64,000 nt of DNA from Phormidium ambiguum IAM M-71 (lineage in GTDB: Bacteria > Cyanobacteriota > Cyanobacteriia > Cyanobacteriales > Aerosakkonemataceae), in assembly GCF_001904725.1 (NCBI RefSeq), contig NZ_MRCE01000012.1, positions 1 to 64,000 on the forward strand, written 5' to 3'. A program made the translations under genes and the position numbers. Positions 16,599 through 25,548 of this stretch are shown here, piece by piece (within the stretch, counting starts at the first letter, position 1; each line of letters starts with the position of its first letter). A model generated the notes under the pieces. It worked only from the letters and a program-made list of their open reading frames with translations, had not been told where the DNA came from and did not search any database.

Positions 16599-17984
16599 AT
16601 GTCGCCTGAATCCCCTGAAAAAGAAGCAATCTTAATCATTGATGATAGCCCTACTAATTTAGTACTACTTTCCGAATTATTAAAAGAATCGGGATTCACC
16701 GTTTGGCTTGCCAGAGATGGTGAAACGGCTATTTGCAAAGTCCAAGAAGAATTACCAGACTTAATTTTATTAGATGTACTCATGCCCGGGCCGGATGGAT
16801 TTGAAATTTGCCAAAGATTCAAATCTAATCCTTTAACAACTGAAGTACCGATAATTTTTATGACTGCACTTTCCGATCCAGTAGATAAAATCAAAGGAAT
16901 GAATTTAGGGGCAGTGGACTATATCACTAAACCATTTCGTCACGAGGAAGTATTAGCCAGGGTCAAAATCCATTTAAAAATTCGCAAATTAAACCAATCA
17001 TTAGCCAAGCAAAATCAACTACTAAAACAGGAAATTCAAGAAAGAATAGCTGTTGAAGAAAGACTACAAAAATTGACCGAAGAATTAGAAAAAAGAGTAG
17101 AAGAACGCACGTCAAAATTAAAGCAAACTATGTATGACTTGCAAAAAGCCCAAGTTCAACTAGTCCAAAAAGAAAAAATGTCTACTCTGGGACAATTAGT
17201 AGCTGGCGTGGCGCACGAAATTAATAATCCGATTAACTTTATTGCGGCGAATCTTAATCATGCCGAACAATATATTTCAGATTTGTTAGAACACCTGCAA
17301 CTTTATCAAGAAAAATTTCCCGATCCGGGAGATGAAATTGAAACTCATGCTGAAGAAATTGACTTAGATTTTTTGCAGGAAGACTTGCCAAGTTTAGTTG
17401 CTTCTATGGAAACCGGAACTGACAGAATTAAACAAATTAGTGTTTCCCTAAGAATTTTTTCGCGGTCAGATACTACGGCAAAAGTGGCAGTCAATATTCA
17501 TGAAGGGATTGATAGCACCTTAATGATTTTGAAGCATCGCCTCAAAGCGAATGAAAATCGGCCTGCGATCGAAGTTCTTAAAGAATATGGAGACTTACCT
17601 TTAGTAGAATGCTATGCTGGGCAATTGAATCAGGTATTTATGAATCTAATTTCCAATTCCATTGATGCTTTTGATGAGTATAGTCAAACCAACTCATACA
17701 CAGAAATAGAAGAAAATCCCAACACAATTATTATCAGCACAGAACTTGATGAACAAGAACGACAAATACTGATTCGGATCAATGATAATGGCCCCGGAAT
17801 GTTACCAGAAGCCAAAGCCCATCTTTTTGAACCTTTATTTACGACTAAACCTTTGGGTAAGGGGACAGGTTTAGGATTATCGATTAGTCATCAAATTGTA
17901 GTAGAAAAACACAAAGGGCAGTTAACTTGTAATTCTGTGGCTGGAAAAGGAGTAGAATTTGTAATCGCCTTGCCTTTATCATAA
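16599..17984 (+). CDS. Response regulator-histidine kinase fusion
   Basis: 461 residues, soluble: REC domain (about 8-128; phospho-Asp 59 in LLDVLMP, Lys in YITKPF), a long coiled coil (about 135-190), then a kinase core. H206 lies in GVAHEINNPINF; an ATPase domain follows with N box NQVFMNLISNSIDAF, DNGPGM and GKGTGLGLSISHQIV. All key residues are present. AGGAAG precedes the ATG. The same architecture recurs at 23471, where the catalytic His is lost. Input and partner unknown. Confidence 0.9.
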   Translation: MSPESPEKEAILIIDDSPTNLVLLSELLKESGFTVWLARDGETAICKVQEELPDLILLDVLMPGPDGFEICQRFKSNPLTTEVPIIFMTALSDPVDKIKGMNLGAVDYITKPFRHEEVLARVKIHLKIRKLNQSLAKQNQLLKQEIQERIAVEERLQKLTEELEKRVEERTSKLKQTMYDLQKAQVQLVQKEKMSTLGQLVAGVAHEINNPINFIAANLNHAEQYISDLLEHLQLYQEKFPDPGDEIETHAEEIDLDFLQEDLPSLVASMETGTDRIKQISVSLRIFSRSDTTAKVAVNIHEGIDSTLMILKHRLKANENRPAIEVLKEYGDLPLVECYAGQLNQVFMNLISNSIDAFDEYSQTNSYTEIEENPNTIIISTELDEQERQILIRINDNGPGMLPEAKAHLFEPLFTTKPLGKGTGLGLSISHQIVVEKHKGQLTCNSVAGKGVEFVIALPLS

Positions 17985-18068
17985 CTTTGTTGGGAAAAGG
18001 TGGTTTTTGATACCAACGAAGTGATGATAATCTTGTACATCTTAAGGGATACTTAAATATTGCTTAAT

Positions 18069-18758
18069 ATGGGATGTTTTGTAGAATCTGAACCTTACCC
18101 TTTTCCATTTAATGGGGATTTACGTGCAGAAAATACAGTTTTGCTGATTATTGATATGCAAACTGATTTCTGTGGGATTGGTGGTTATGTGGATAAAATG
18201 GGTTACGATTTGTCTTTGACTAGAGCACCAATTGAACCAATAAAGAAAGTTTTAGAAGTATTTCGCGCTAATAATTTTCACATTATGCACACCCGCGAAG
18301 GACATCGAGTTGATTTATCCGATCTGCCGGAAAATAAGCGGTGGCGGAGTCGTCAAATTGGTGCCGGAATTGGCGATCCTGGCCCTTGTGGGAAAATATT
18401 AGTTAGAGGCGAACCGGGATGGGAAATTATTCCTGAACTTGCACCTTTACCGGGAGAAACGATTATTGATAAGCCAGGTAAAGGCAGTTTTTATGCTACA
18501 GATTTGGATTTATTGTTGAGAAAAAAAGGCATTCAGAATATTATTTTGACTGGAATTACTACTGATGTTTGCGTGCATACGACGATGCGGGATGCGAACG
18601 ATCGCGGTTATGAATGTTTGCTGTTATCTGATTGTACTGGAGCTACGGACTACGGCAATCATTTAGCGGCGCTGAAAATGGTGACGATGCAAGGTGGTGT
18701 GTTTGGTGCGATCGCTCACTCTCAAGCTTTACTAAAAACGATTCAAGAAAATTTTTAA
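18069..18758 (+). CDS. Biuret hydrolase-like cysteine amidohydrolase
   Basis: 229 residues, isochorismatase fold: D29 in [10 protein letters not shown]138 in IDKPGKGSF and C168 in TTDVCVHTT form the triad. The [20 protein letters not shown] stretch and the EPYPFPFNG start are typical of biuret hydrolases, which cleave biuret to allophanate and ammonia. The ATG at 18069 fits the family start better than an in-frame TTG at 18060. It is a paralogue of the enzyme at 7836 and sits about 10 kb from it, alone after a kinase gene. Exact substrate not certain. Confidence 0.8.
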   Translation: MGCFVESEPYPFPFNGDLRAENTVLLIIDMQTDFCGIGGYVDKMGYDLSLTRAPIEPIKKVLEVFRANNFHIMHTREGHRVDLSDLPENKRWRSRQIGAGIGDPGPCGKILVRGEPGWEIIPELAPLPGETIIDKPGKGSFYATDLDLLLRKKGIQNIILTGITTDVCVHTTMRDANDRGYECLLLSDCTGATDYGNHLAALKMVTMQGGVFGAIAHSQALLKTIQENF

Positions 18759-18905
18759 GCGATTTCAGTAATTTTGCTGTTGCTAACTGAACGATTTTCA
18801 GTGTGGTCATCACCCAACTAGGTGAATCCACAGCATGAAGTTTATTTCTAGCACAAGTTTTAACTTAAAAGTAGGGGGTAGCAAGCGGCGAGAAAAAAGA
18901 AAACA

Positions 18906-19229
18906 ATGATTAATCAATTGCTTGATGCAAAAATTGTGACGGAAATAGAAGATGATTTAGAGTTAAAGCGGACTTTAGCAGAGCGCGAATTACAATATCA
19001 AGATGCTAGCCCGGAAGAAATTTTAGATTTGTTAGCAGAAGCGGTGGATTCTTACACTTTTTTAACGACTAAACTTTCGCCACAATTAAGACAGAGTGCT
19101 AGGGAAGAAATTAAGTTTTTCCTCTCTGTTTATGAAGCCAGAGCGATCGAAGCATCTTCTCAAAAAACCCTTAATTTTCTATTTTATCAGGCTTGTAAAA
19201 TTACTAATGAGATGTTGCTAGACAATTAG
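18906..19229 (+). CDS. Conserved-looking hypothetical protein
   Basis: 107 residues, acidic, predicted all-helical, no signal or membrane segment. I do not recognise it. The heptad-like pattern and normal codon use suggest a real gene. It converges on the peptidoglycan-binding protein gene with a 7-base gap. Confidence 0.55.
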   Translation: MINQLLDAKIVTEIEDDLELKRTLAERELQYQDASPEEILDLLAEAVDSYTFLTTKLSPQLRQSAREEIKFFLSVYEARAIEASSQKTLNFLFYQACKITNEMLLDN

Positions 19230-19236
19230 CACTTTT

Positions 19237-19716
19237 TTAATGGGGAATTTTGCTGAACAAATACCAGATGCGATCGCTCACAATTCCATCTTGTTTAAGA
19301 TAATGTTGGCGTTGGAACGCACAGACAGCCGAATGTGTTTTCGCGCCAAATTTTCCGTCTATTTCGCCATGAAAATAACCAATGCTTTGTAATAATGTTT
19401 GGATAATTTCTACGGTTTGGTGGCGATCGCCTAATACTAAATTCGGCATTTGAATTGGTGCCCCGGCGTAAAGTGCATTCCAAGTCCGAGAATCAACAAT
19501 CCCGTTTTCTTCCAGAAACATTTGATGTTGAAAAGCTTTCACGCTATTTTCCACAGAGCGATCGAAGACCCCATTTAAAGAACCTTTATATATTTTCCAA
19601 AGCGCTAAAATATGTTGTAATTCCTTTACATTTTGCCCTTGAGAACCTTTTTGTAGAATAGGTTTTTGGTAGCTAGTTTGTCTTTTGTCAGAAATTGAAT
19701 GATGCAGACATTGCAT
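19237..19716 (-). CDS. Protein with two peptidoglycan-binding domains
   Basis: 159 residues made of two PG_binding_1 repeats (about 20-90 and 93-155). Each has the pattern LQ..L...G...G..DG.FG..T..AV..FQ (KELQHILALWKIYKGSLNGVF; QTLLQSIGYFHGEIDGKFG). No obvious signal peptide, so export is uncertain. No catalytic domain is attached; it may bind the cell wall as a free module or partner a hydrolase elsewhere. Confidence 0.8.
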   Translation of the reverse strand: MQCLHHSISDKRQTSYQKPILQKGSQGQNVKELQHILALWKIYKGSLNGVFDRSVENSVKAFQHQMFLEENGIVDSRTWNALYAGAPIQMPNLVLGDRHQTVEIIQTLLQSIGYFHGEIDGKFGAKTHSAVCAFQRQHYLKQDGIVSDRIWYLFSKIPH

Positions 19717-20271
19717 AATCTTCTCTTACATATTTCGCATTCTACACCATTTAAATTATCTTTTTTACTGCGCTACTCACATCACCATATAGATTGAGCT
19801 TTTAGACTATTTTTATCTCACCCAATAGTAGGATACGTCGAAAGATTAATCAACTTGGATGATCCAAATGGATGAAGCTAAAATTTTGGCTTAGATGATA
19901 CAAAGAATATAGACAAAGAAAGGCTAAAGCTATTCAAGGGCAAAAGAAAGGTAGAATACTTTTCTTTTGTCCTTTTATTTTCTCATGATTTGGTTAATCA
20001 ATTACTAAATTTAATATTTGTATATATATTTTTATATTACGGAATTGAAACAATTTTTCAAGTAGAATCTGAGTAGAAAACCGAATTAAGGAAAATTAAT
20101 TTATCATTGAAGACTATAAGGTTATAGAATCAATGGTTTTTTGCGTAAGTCGAATCTAAAGAAAATTTAGCTGAGTTGCGAAGCGGTTTCCGATGATGAA
20201 ATTCAGAAAAGATATCGATTAAGTGGCAAGATGCCCTGAAAACTCATTTATTTTATGGTAGGAACGATCCC
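19717..20271. other. Gene-free region with an orphan terminator
   Basis: 555 bases without a credible ORF, AT-rich. It contains the terminator-like hairpin at 19936-19979 with no protein gene before it. The ribosome site TAGGAA just before 20272 serves the PhnD-like gene. A small RNA or a leader is possible. Confidence 0.45.
19936..19979 (+). terminator. Intrinsic terminator without upstream gene
   Basis: 14-bp stem (19936-19949 with 19961-19974, one G-U pair), 11-base loop, then TTATTTTC. Nearest upstream gene on either strand ends or starts more than 200 bases away, so it may end a small RNA or an attenuated leader. Confidence 0.6.
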
Positions 20272-21231
20272 GTGCCAAACCTTTTTCTCTGGCGATCGAA
20301 TCGCCAACTGAAGCGCCTTTTGAGCTTCGCTCTGATATTTTGCATTAGTGCGATCGGCTTTAGTTGCACAGCAAATTCCTCTAATCCAAATTCTCAAGTC
20401 AGCCCTACATCTTCTCCTCAAAAAGTTGTAACTGAGACATTAAACGTGGCTATAATTCCTTGGCAAAGCCTCAAAGAGCAAGAGCAAAAACTACAGCCGC
20501 TAGCAGATTATATTCAGCGAACCATGAAGCGGCCAGTTAAGTTTCAAATTGCCAAAGATTATGAAACAGCAGTGAATTTGTTAGTTGAAGAAAAAGTGGA
20601 AATGGCATATTTAGCCGCGCTTACCTATATTAAAGCCAATGAGCGCAATGCTAATATCAAACCGCTGGTTTTGCCGATCGACGAAATTACGGGTCGTCCC
20701 TGGTACACCAGCGTCATCGTTGCCGATGTCAGAAAGGGAATTAAATCAATAAAAGATTTGAAAAGAAAGAAGATTGCTTTTGTCAGTCCTTCCTCTACTT
20801 CTGGGTTTCTCATACCTTTGAATGGGTTACAAAAGCAAGGAATTAACCCAACGCGAGACTTCACCCACATTCGCTACTCTGGCAGCCACGACAAAGCTGA
20901 AACTGCCTTGGTGAAAGGAGAAGTCGATGCGATCGCAAACGATAAAGCCTCTTTTCTCCGAGCGCAAACAGAAGGCAAACTCTCGGCGGCGAATTATAAA
21001 ATCATTTGGGAATCCGATCCCATCCCCACAGGGCCGATCGTCATAAATACCAACAAATTTACACCAGCAGAAATTACGCAACTCCAACAAGCTCTGATTG
21101 ATGCTCCGATAGGTGTGGTCGATGTTAGTGGTTCTAAATCAGCAGGATATACTCTAGCCAAGGATGCTGACTTTCAAGTAATTCGGCAGATTTATAATCA
21201 AATGAAATCCATCACTATTCCAGAAAAATGA
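20272..21231 (+). CDS. PhnD/PtxB-like phosphonate-type binding protein
   Basis: 319 residues. It starts with GTG at 20272 (AGGA about 9 bases upstream). A basic N-terminus, hydrophobic segment and lipobox IGFSC mark an exported lipoprotein. The mature part has the PhnD-type fold: [20 protein letters not shown], later [16 protein letters not shown] and [12 protein letters not shown], as in phosphate/phosphite/phosphonate binding proteins. No transporter is adjacent; instead its stop overlaps the ATG of a hybrid kinase by 4 bases, so it probably acts as a ligand sensor for that kinase. Confidence 0.85.
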   Translation: MPNLFLWRSNRQLKRLLSFALIFCISAIGFSCTANSSNPNSQVSPTSSPQKVVTETLNVAIIPWQSLKEQEQKLQPLADYIQRTMKRPVKFQIAKDYETAVNLLVEEKVEMAYLAALTYIKANERNANIKPLVLPIDEITGRPWYTSVIVADVRKGIKSIKDLKRKKIAFVSPSSTSGFLIPLNGLQKQGINPTRDFTHIRYSGSHDKAETALVKGEVDAIANDKASFLRAQTEGKLSAANYKIIWESDPIPTGPIVINTNKFTPAEITQLQQALIDAPIGVVDVSGSKSAGYTLAKDADFQVIRQIYNQMKSITIPEK

Positions 21232-23459
21232 AGATTCTAACCCGTTTTATTGGTTCTACTGCAATCTCCATCGGGTTAGTCATAGCCGTAATGGGAGGCA
21301 GTACCCATCTGATTCGGCAAACAGAAAAATCCGTAGAGGAAAGCCGCGATCTAGCCAACCAAGCTGTTCGCCAAACTCAAGACTTGCGGCTTTCCCTGGC
21401 AAAGCAAACAGCTGCTCTCAAAAACTTTCTCCTGCTAAATCGGAGTCGTGCCGACCTGGATGCCTACGAAGAAGCTAAGGCTGAGTTTTTAGCCGGACTA
21501 AAAACCTTGGAAACTCTCATGCCTAATGCCACACAAACTAATGTAGTGCGTCGTCGTCATCAGTTCTTGGTGCGGTTAGTCAAAGGATTGGCAAACTCAA
21601 CTATCTCCACTTCCAGTCAGGCACAGCAGGATGTTAAAGCGATTAACTCCTTTGAAGAAGACATCAAGCTATTTCTCAATGCTCTGACAGAGGAAGTTCT
21701 TCAGCAAGATCTCCTAACTCGACAAGCAGCAGCGCAGTTAAAAAAAACTGCAATGCTAGCAACATATATGTTAATTGGCGTAGTGTTACTGATTTTTGTG
21801 GCTCAGTTTGCTCTCACCCTATTGCCAGTAATTCGCTCCATTGAAGCCTTGCAAGTGGGTGCCGCCAAACTGGGGAAAGGGGATTGGAACTACCGCCTGA
21901 ACATACACACAGGCGATGAGATTGAGCAACTAGCACAAGAATTTAACCAAATGGCCAGCCGATTAGCCGAATCATACGCTTCTTTGGAGCAAAAGCGTGA
22001 AGCTGCCGATGCTGCAAATCGAGCAAAAAGCGAATTTTTGGCAAACATGAGCCATGAACTTCGCACTCCTCTGAATGGCATTCTGGGATATACTCAAATT
22101 CTCGATCGCTCTAACAGTTGGGGTGAAAAAGAACGCAAGGGAATTGACATTATCTATCAGTGTGGTTCTCATTTATTAACCCTAATTAATGATATTTTGG
22201 ATATCTCCAAAATTGAAGCTCGTCGCTTGGAATTAGATCCGTATACGGTTTACTTACCTTCTCTGTTACAAGGAATTGCAGAGATTTTTGATATCCGATC
22301 GCAACAAAAAGGTATTGAATTTGTATATTTACCAGATGCCAATTTGCCAGAGGGGATCGAGGTAGACGAGAAAAGGTTACGACAGGTATTGATTAACTTA
22401 TTAGGAAATGCGGTTAAATTTACCGATCGCGGCAAGGTTACATTTAAAGTTAAACAACTCGATCGAGGCGAATTGAAGAACAAGGAAAAGAATTCTCCAG
22501 TTACTCTTTTGCGCTTTCAAATTGAAGATACGGGCATTGGCATGAGTTCAGAGGTATTAGAAAAAATCTTTCAGCCCTTTGAACAAGTCAGCAATTCCAA
22601 ACGAAATTCCGAAGGTACTGGTTTAGGTTTGGCAATTAGTCAGAATATTGTCCAACTTATGGGCAGTCAGATTCAGGTACAAAGTCAGCTTGGTGTAGGT
22701 AGCACCTTTTTCTTTGATTTAGAACTGCCACTTTCTCAAGAATGGCATATAGGAAATAATGTTGATATAGATCGACTGGTGGGCTATCAAGGGAAACGGC
22801 AGACGATCTTGGTAGTAGATGATAAGTGGGAAAATCGATCGGTAATAGTACATTTGCTGGAACCCCTTGGCTTTACCGTTATTGAAGCAGAAGATGGTCA
22901 GGATGGACTAACGAAAGCTATTGAAATTAAGCCGAATTTAATCATCACCGATATCTTGATGCCAGTGATGGATGGATACCAATTTCTCAAACAAATTCGA
23001 CAATCTGAAATCTTAAAAGTAATTCCGGTGATTGTTTCCTCAGCTTCCGTATCCAAGATGGATCAACGGCACAGCTTAGAGGCTGGTGGTGATGATTTTC
23101 TCGCCAAGCCTGTGCAGTTAGATGACTTGCTTCAGATGCTTCGCAAATACTTGCAATTGAATTGGATTTACCAATCTATTTCAGATAGCGAACAGAAGCT
23201 ATCTGCTACCCCTGAATTAGAAAGTTCTACTCCATCTACATCCTTTGTTCTTCCACCGTCAGAAGACTTAGAACAGTTGCTTTTGTTAGTCCAACAGGGG
23301 CGACTGAAAAAATTGACTGACGCTGCTGTAGCGTTGGAACAACGAAATCCCCAGTATGCAGCTTTAGTGCAGCAAATACTTAATTTGAGCAAGGGATTTC
23401 AAATTGCCAAATTGGAAGCGTTTATTCAACAACTGCTTGATGAAGTTCCTTGTTCTTAA
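21228..23459 (+). CDS. Hybrid sensor histidine kinase with REC domain
   Basis: 743 residues: membrane segment (about 9-27), periplasmic helical CHASE3-like region to about 175, second membrane segment (about 178-203), HAMP, HisKA with H276 in [12 protein letters not shown], ATPase domain ([18 protein letters not shown]), REC domain with D575 in IITDILMP and Lys in FLAKPV, and a helical tail. All catalytic residues are present. Translationally coupled to the PhnD-like lipoprotein gene, which likely binds its periplasmic part. Followed after 11 bases by a REC-kinase gene. Confidence 0.92.
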   Translation: MKILTRFIGSTAISIGLVIAVMGGSTHLIRQTEKSVEESRDLANQAVRQTQDLRLSLAKQTAALKNFLLLNRSRADLDAYEEAKAEFLAGLKTLETLMPNATQTNVVRRRHQFLVRLVKGLANSTISTSSQAQQDVKAINSFEEDIKLFLNALTEEVLQQDLLTRQAAAQLKKTAMLATYMLIGVVLLIFVAQFALTLLPVIRSIEALQVGAAKLGKGDWNYRLNIHTGDEIEQLAQEFNQMASRLAESYASLEQKREAADAANRAKSEFLANMSHELRTPLNGILGYTQILDRSNSWGEKERKGIDIIYQCGSHLLTLINDILDISKIEARRLELDPYTVYLPSLLQGIAEIFDIRSQQKGIEFVYLPDANLPEGIEVDEKRLRQVLINLLGNAVKFTDRGKVTFKVKQLDRGELKNKEKNSPVTLLRFQIEDTGIGMSSEVLEKIFQPFEQVSNSKRNSEGTGLGLAISQNIVQLMGSQIQVQSQLGVGSTFFFDLELPLSQEWHIGNNVDIDRLVGYQGKRQTILVVDDKWENRSVIVHLLEPLGFTVIEAEDGQDGLTKAIEIKPNLIITDILMPVMDGYQFLKQIRQSEILKVIPVIVSSASVSKMDQRHSLEAGGDDFLAKPVQLDDLLQMLRKYLQLNWIYQSISDSEQKLSATPELESSTPSTSFVLPPSEDLEQLLLLVQQGRLKKLTDAAVALEQRNPQYAALVQQILNLSKGFQIAKLEAFIQQLLDEVPCS

Positions 23460-23470
23460 AGAGGTTCGTT

Positions 23471-24757
23471 ATGAAGGAAACTCCGTTAATTTTGGTAGTG
23501 GATGACACTCCAACTAATTTGGAGGTGGTGACAGAGACATTAGGCGATGCTGGGTTTGAGGTGGCGATCGCTACCGACGGAGAACGCGCTATTAAACAAG
23601 CAACTCTTAGTCAACCAGACCTCATTTTGCTGGATGTGATGATGCCAGGAATTAATGGGTTTGAAACTTGTCGTCGTCTCAAGGCGGCTTCTGTTACTTC
23701 TGACATTCCGGTAATTTTTATGACTGCTTTATCTGATACGACAGATAAAGTAACAGGTTTCAACTTGGGTGCGGTAGATTACATCACTAAACCTTTTCAG
23801 GAAGCAGAATTAATCGCCCGTGTTACTACTCATATAAAACTGCACCAACTTACTCAAAATTTGGAACAACAGGTTGAACAACGTACTACTGAATTAAAAG
23901 CTGCTTTGGAACAGGTAAAGCAGTCTCAGTTACAGTTGGTGCAATCAGAAAAAATGGCTTTACTCGGTCAATTAGTTGCTGGTGTTGCTTATGAAATTAA
24001 CAATCCAATAAATTTTATTCATGGAAATCTTATTCATGTTCAGAAGTATATTGAAGACTTATTATCTTTTGTGCGGTTGTATCAACAACACAGTGCTAGT
24101 TCTGCACCAGAACTCCGAAATGCAGCTGCAAATTTAGATTTAGAGTATATTCAGCAAGATTTGCCGAAAATCTTGATATCGATGCAGGGGGGTACTCAGA
24201 GGATTGACGAAATTGTGCGATCGCTTCGCAACTTCTCCCGCCTAGATGAAGCTGAATGGAAAGCGGTAGATATTCACGAAGGAATTGATAGTACGTTACT
24301 GATTTTGCAACATCGCCTCAAAAACAAACCGGAACGTCCAGAAATTCAGGTGATTAGAGAATATGGTCAATTACCATTAGTAGAATGTTATGCCGGATTG
24401 TTGAATCAGGTGTTTCTGAATATTCTGACAAATGTAATCGATATTCTGGAAGAAGAGAGTGTAAAACGATCGTATCAAGAAAACTATAATAATCCGGGGA
24501 AAATTACCATTCGCACTTCTGTAAGTGAGGATCGGTGGGTGCAAATTGCGATCGTAGATAATGGTTTTGGTATTCCCAAAGAACTTCAAAAGCAGATTTT
24601 CGATCCTTTATTTACAACAAAATCCAGTAGCATAGTTACTGGAATGAGTCTATCTATTAGCTATCAAATTATTACCGAAAAACATCAGGGAAAACTGATC
24701 TGTATTTCTACACCTGGAAAAGGAACAGAGTTCATTATTCAGATTCCTCTTCGATAG
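23471..24757 (+). CDS. REC-histidine kinase lacking its catalytic His
   Basis: About 428 residues from the ATG at 23471 (GAGG upstream). REC domain with Asp in LLDVMMP and Lys in YITKPF is intact; coiled coil follows. In the H box the sequence is GVAYEINNPINF: the phospho-accepting His is Tyr174 (codon TAT at 23990-23992). The second glycine box is also altered (SIVTGMSLSIS in place of GKGTGLGLSIS), while the N box and DNGFGI remain. It is closely similar in layout to the intact kinase at 16599. Probably a pseudokinase or REC-controlled scaffold working with the hybrid kinase in front of it. Confidence 0.9.
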   Translation: MKETPLILVVDDTPTNLEVVTETLGDAGFEVAIATDGERAIKQATLSQPDLILLDVMMPGINGFETCRRLKAASVTSDIPVIFMTALSDTTDKVTGFNLGAVDYITKPFQEAELIARVTTHIKLHQLTQNLEQQVEQRTTELKAALEQVKQSQLQLVQSEKMALLGQLVAGVAYEINNPINFIHGNLIHVQKYIEDLLSFVRLYQQHSASSAPELRNAAANLDLEYIQQDLPKILISMQGGTQRIDEIVRSLRNFSRLDEAEWKAVDIHEGIDSTLLILQHRLKNKPERPEIQVIREYGQLPLVECYAGLLNQVFLNILTNVIDILEEESVKRSYQENYNNPGKITIRTSVSEDRWVQIAIVDNGFGIPKELQKQIFDPLFTTKSSSIVTGMSLSISYQIITEKHQGKLICISTPGKGTEFIIQIPLR

Positions 24758-24828
24758 TAATTTCAAGTAGCAAGTTAGCGCGTAACAAACAAAATTCTTG
24801 ATATTTAATACTTTCTGTTCAACACAGA

Positions 24829-25272
24829 TTAATCAGTAACACCTCCAGGGTTTACAGGATTGATTTCTGCATAACGGCGAAAATCTTCAACATTAAAAGT
24901 TAAAATATGGGTTATACCATGTACCAACATAGCAGCCACTAAACGAGCATCATGAACATTCACACCTTTGACTTGATAAGTGCTGACTAATCTTTCCCAT
25001 TCTGGATAAATAGCACTTATATCCGGTAATAAGGGAAACATCGTCTTTAATTTTTCAACTTCTGCCTTGGTTTCTGCAATTGAATATCCTAATCCATTTT
25101 TATCTTTAGGACGAGTACAAACATTCCAAAATTCAATTAAATTTTGCGGTGTGATATATAATTCTTCTCCTCGATTTAATAAAATACTAGTGGCTGTAGT
25201 TGCCATCGTAAACATAGGATGAGATGGTTCCGAACTTCTGAGTAAAATATTGGTATCTAGTAAATAAGACAT
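24829..25272 (-). CDS. PIN-domain toxin (VapC-like)
   Basis: 147 residues. The PIN signature LLDTN (Asp6) is at the N-terminus, with further acidic positions in LIEFWNV, VHDARLVAAML and FNVEDF, consistent with a Mg-dependent ribonuclease. It begins 3 bases after the stop of a small protein gene, the usual antitoxin-toxin layout. Target RNA unknown. Confidence 0.85.
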   Translation of the reverse strand: MSYLLDTNILLRSSEPSHPMFTMATTATSILLNRGEELYITPQNLIEFWNVCTRPKDKNGLGYSIAETKAEVEKLKTMFPLLPDISAIYPEWERLVSTYQVKGVNVHDARLVAAMLVHGITHILTFNVEDFRRYAEINPVNPGGVTD

Positions 25273-25275
25273 TTA

Positions 25276-25518
25276 TCATCCGTCTCCATAAATGCTTTCT
25301 CTACTAATAGCCTCATCAGATAAAATTGGAGTATCAAGACGATGATTTTCGGCCCAATTCCGAAAAGCCTTAGCCCTTTCTTCCGGGGTAGCTACTTCAT
25401 AAAAAGGACGTTCTTGAATCTCAGTATTTAGGTTCATTTTCTTGTTTAAGAATTCTTTTTCTTCGGGAGTCAAAGACTGAATAATTTCAGCCAAAGATTC
25501 CACTAATTTAGTATTCAT
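25276..25518 (-). CDS. Putative antitoxin of PIN pair
   Basis: 80 residues, acidic, helical N-terminus (LAEIIQSLTPEEKEFLNKKM) and a flexible C-terminal part likely to cover the toxin (LDTPILSDEAISRESIYGDG). No clear DNA-binding fold is seen. Identified by its position 3 bases before the PIN gene. Confidence 0.75.
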   Translation of the reverse strand: MNTKLVESLAEIIQSLTPEEKEFLNKKMNLNTEIQERPFYEVATPEERAKAFRNWAENHRLDTPILSDEAISRESIYGDG

Positions 25519-25548
25519 AAAAATTGACCTCCAAGTAAAATTTAACTA

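Noticed and set aside
16469-16894. 141-codon minus-strand ORF
   Set aside because: It is antisense to the REC domain of the kinase at 16599, which has clear motifs.
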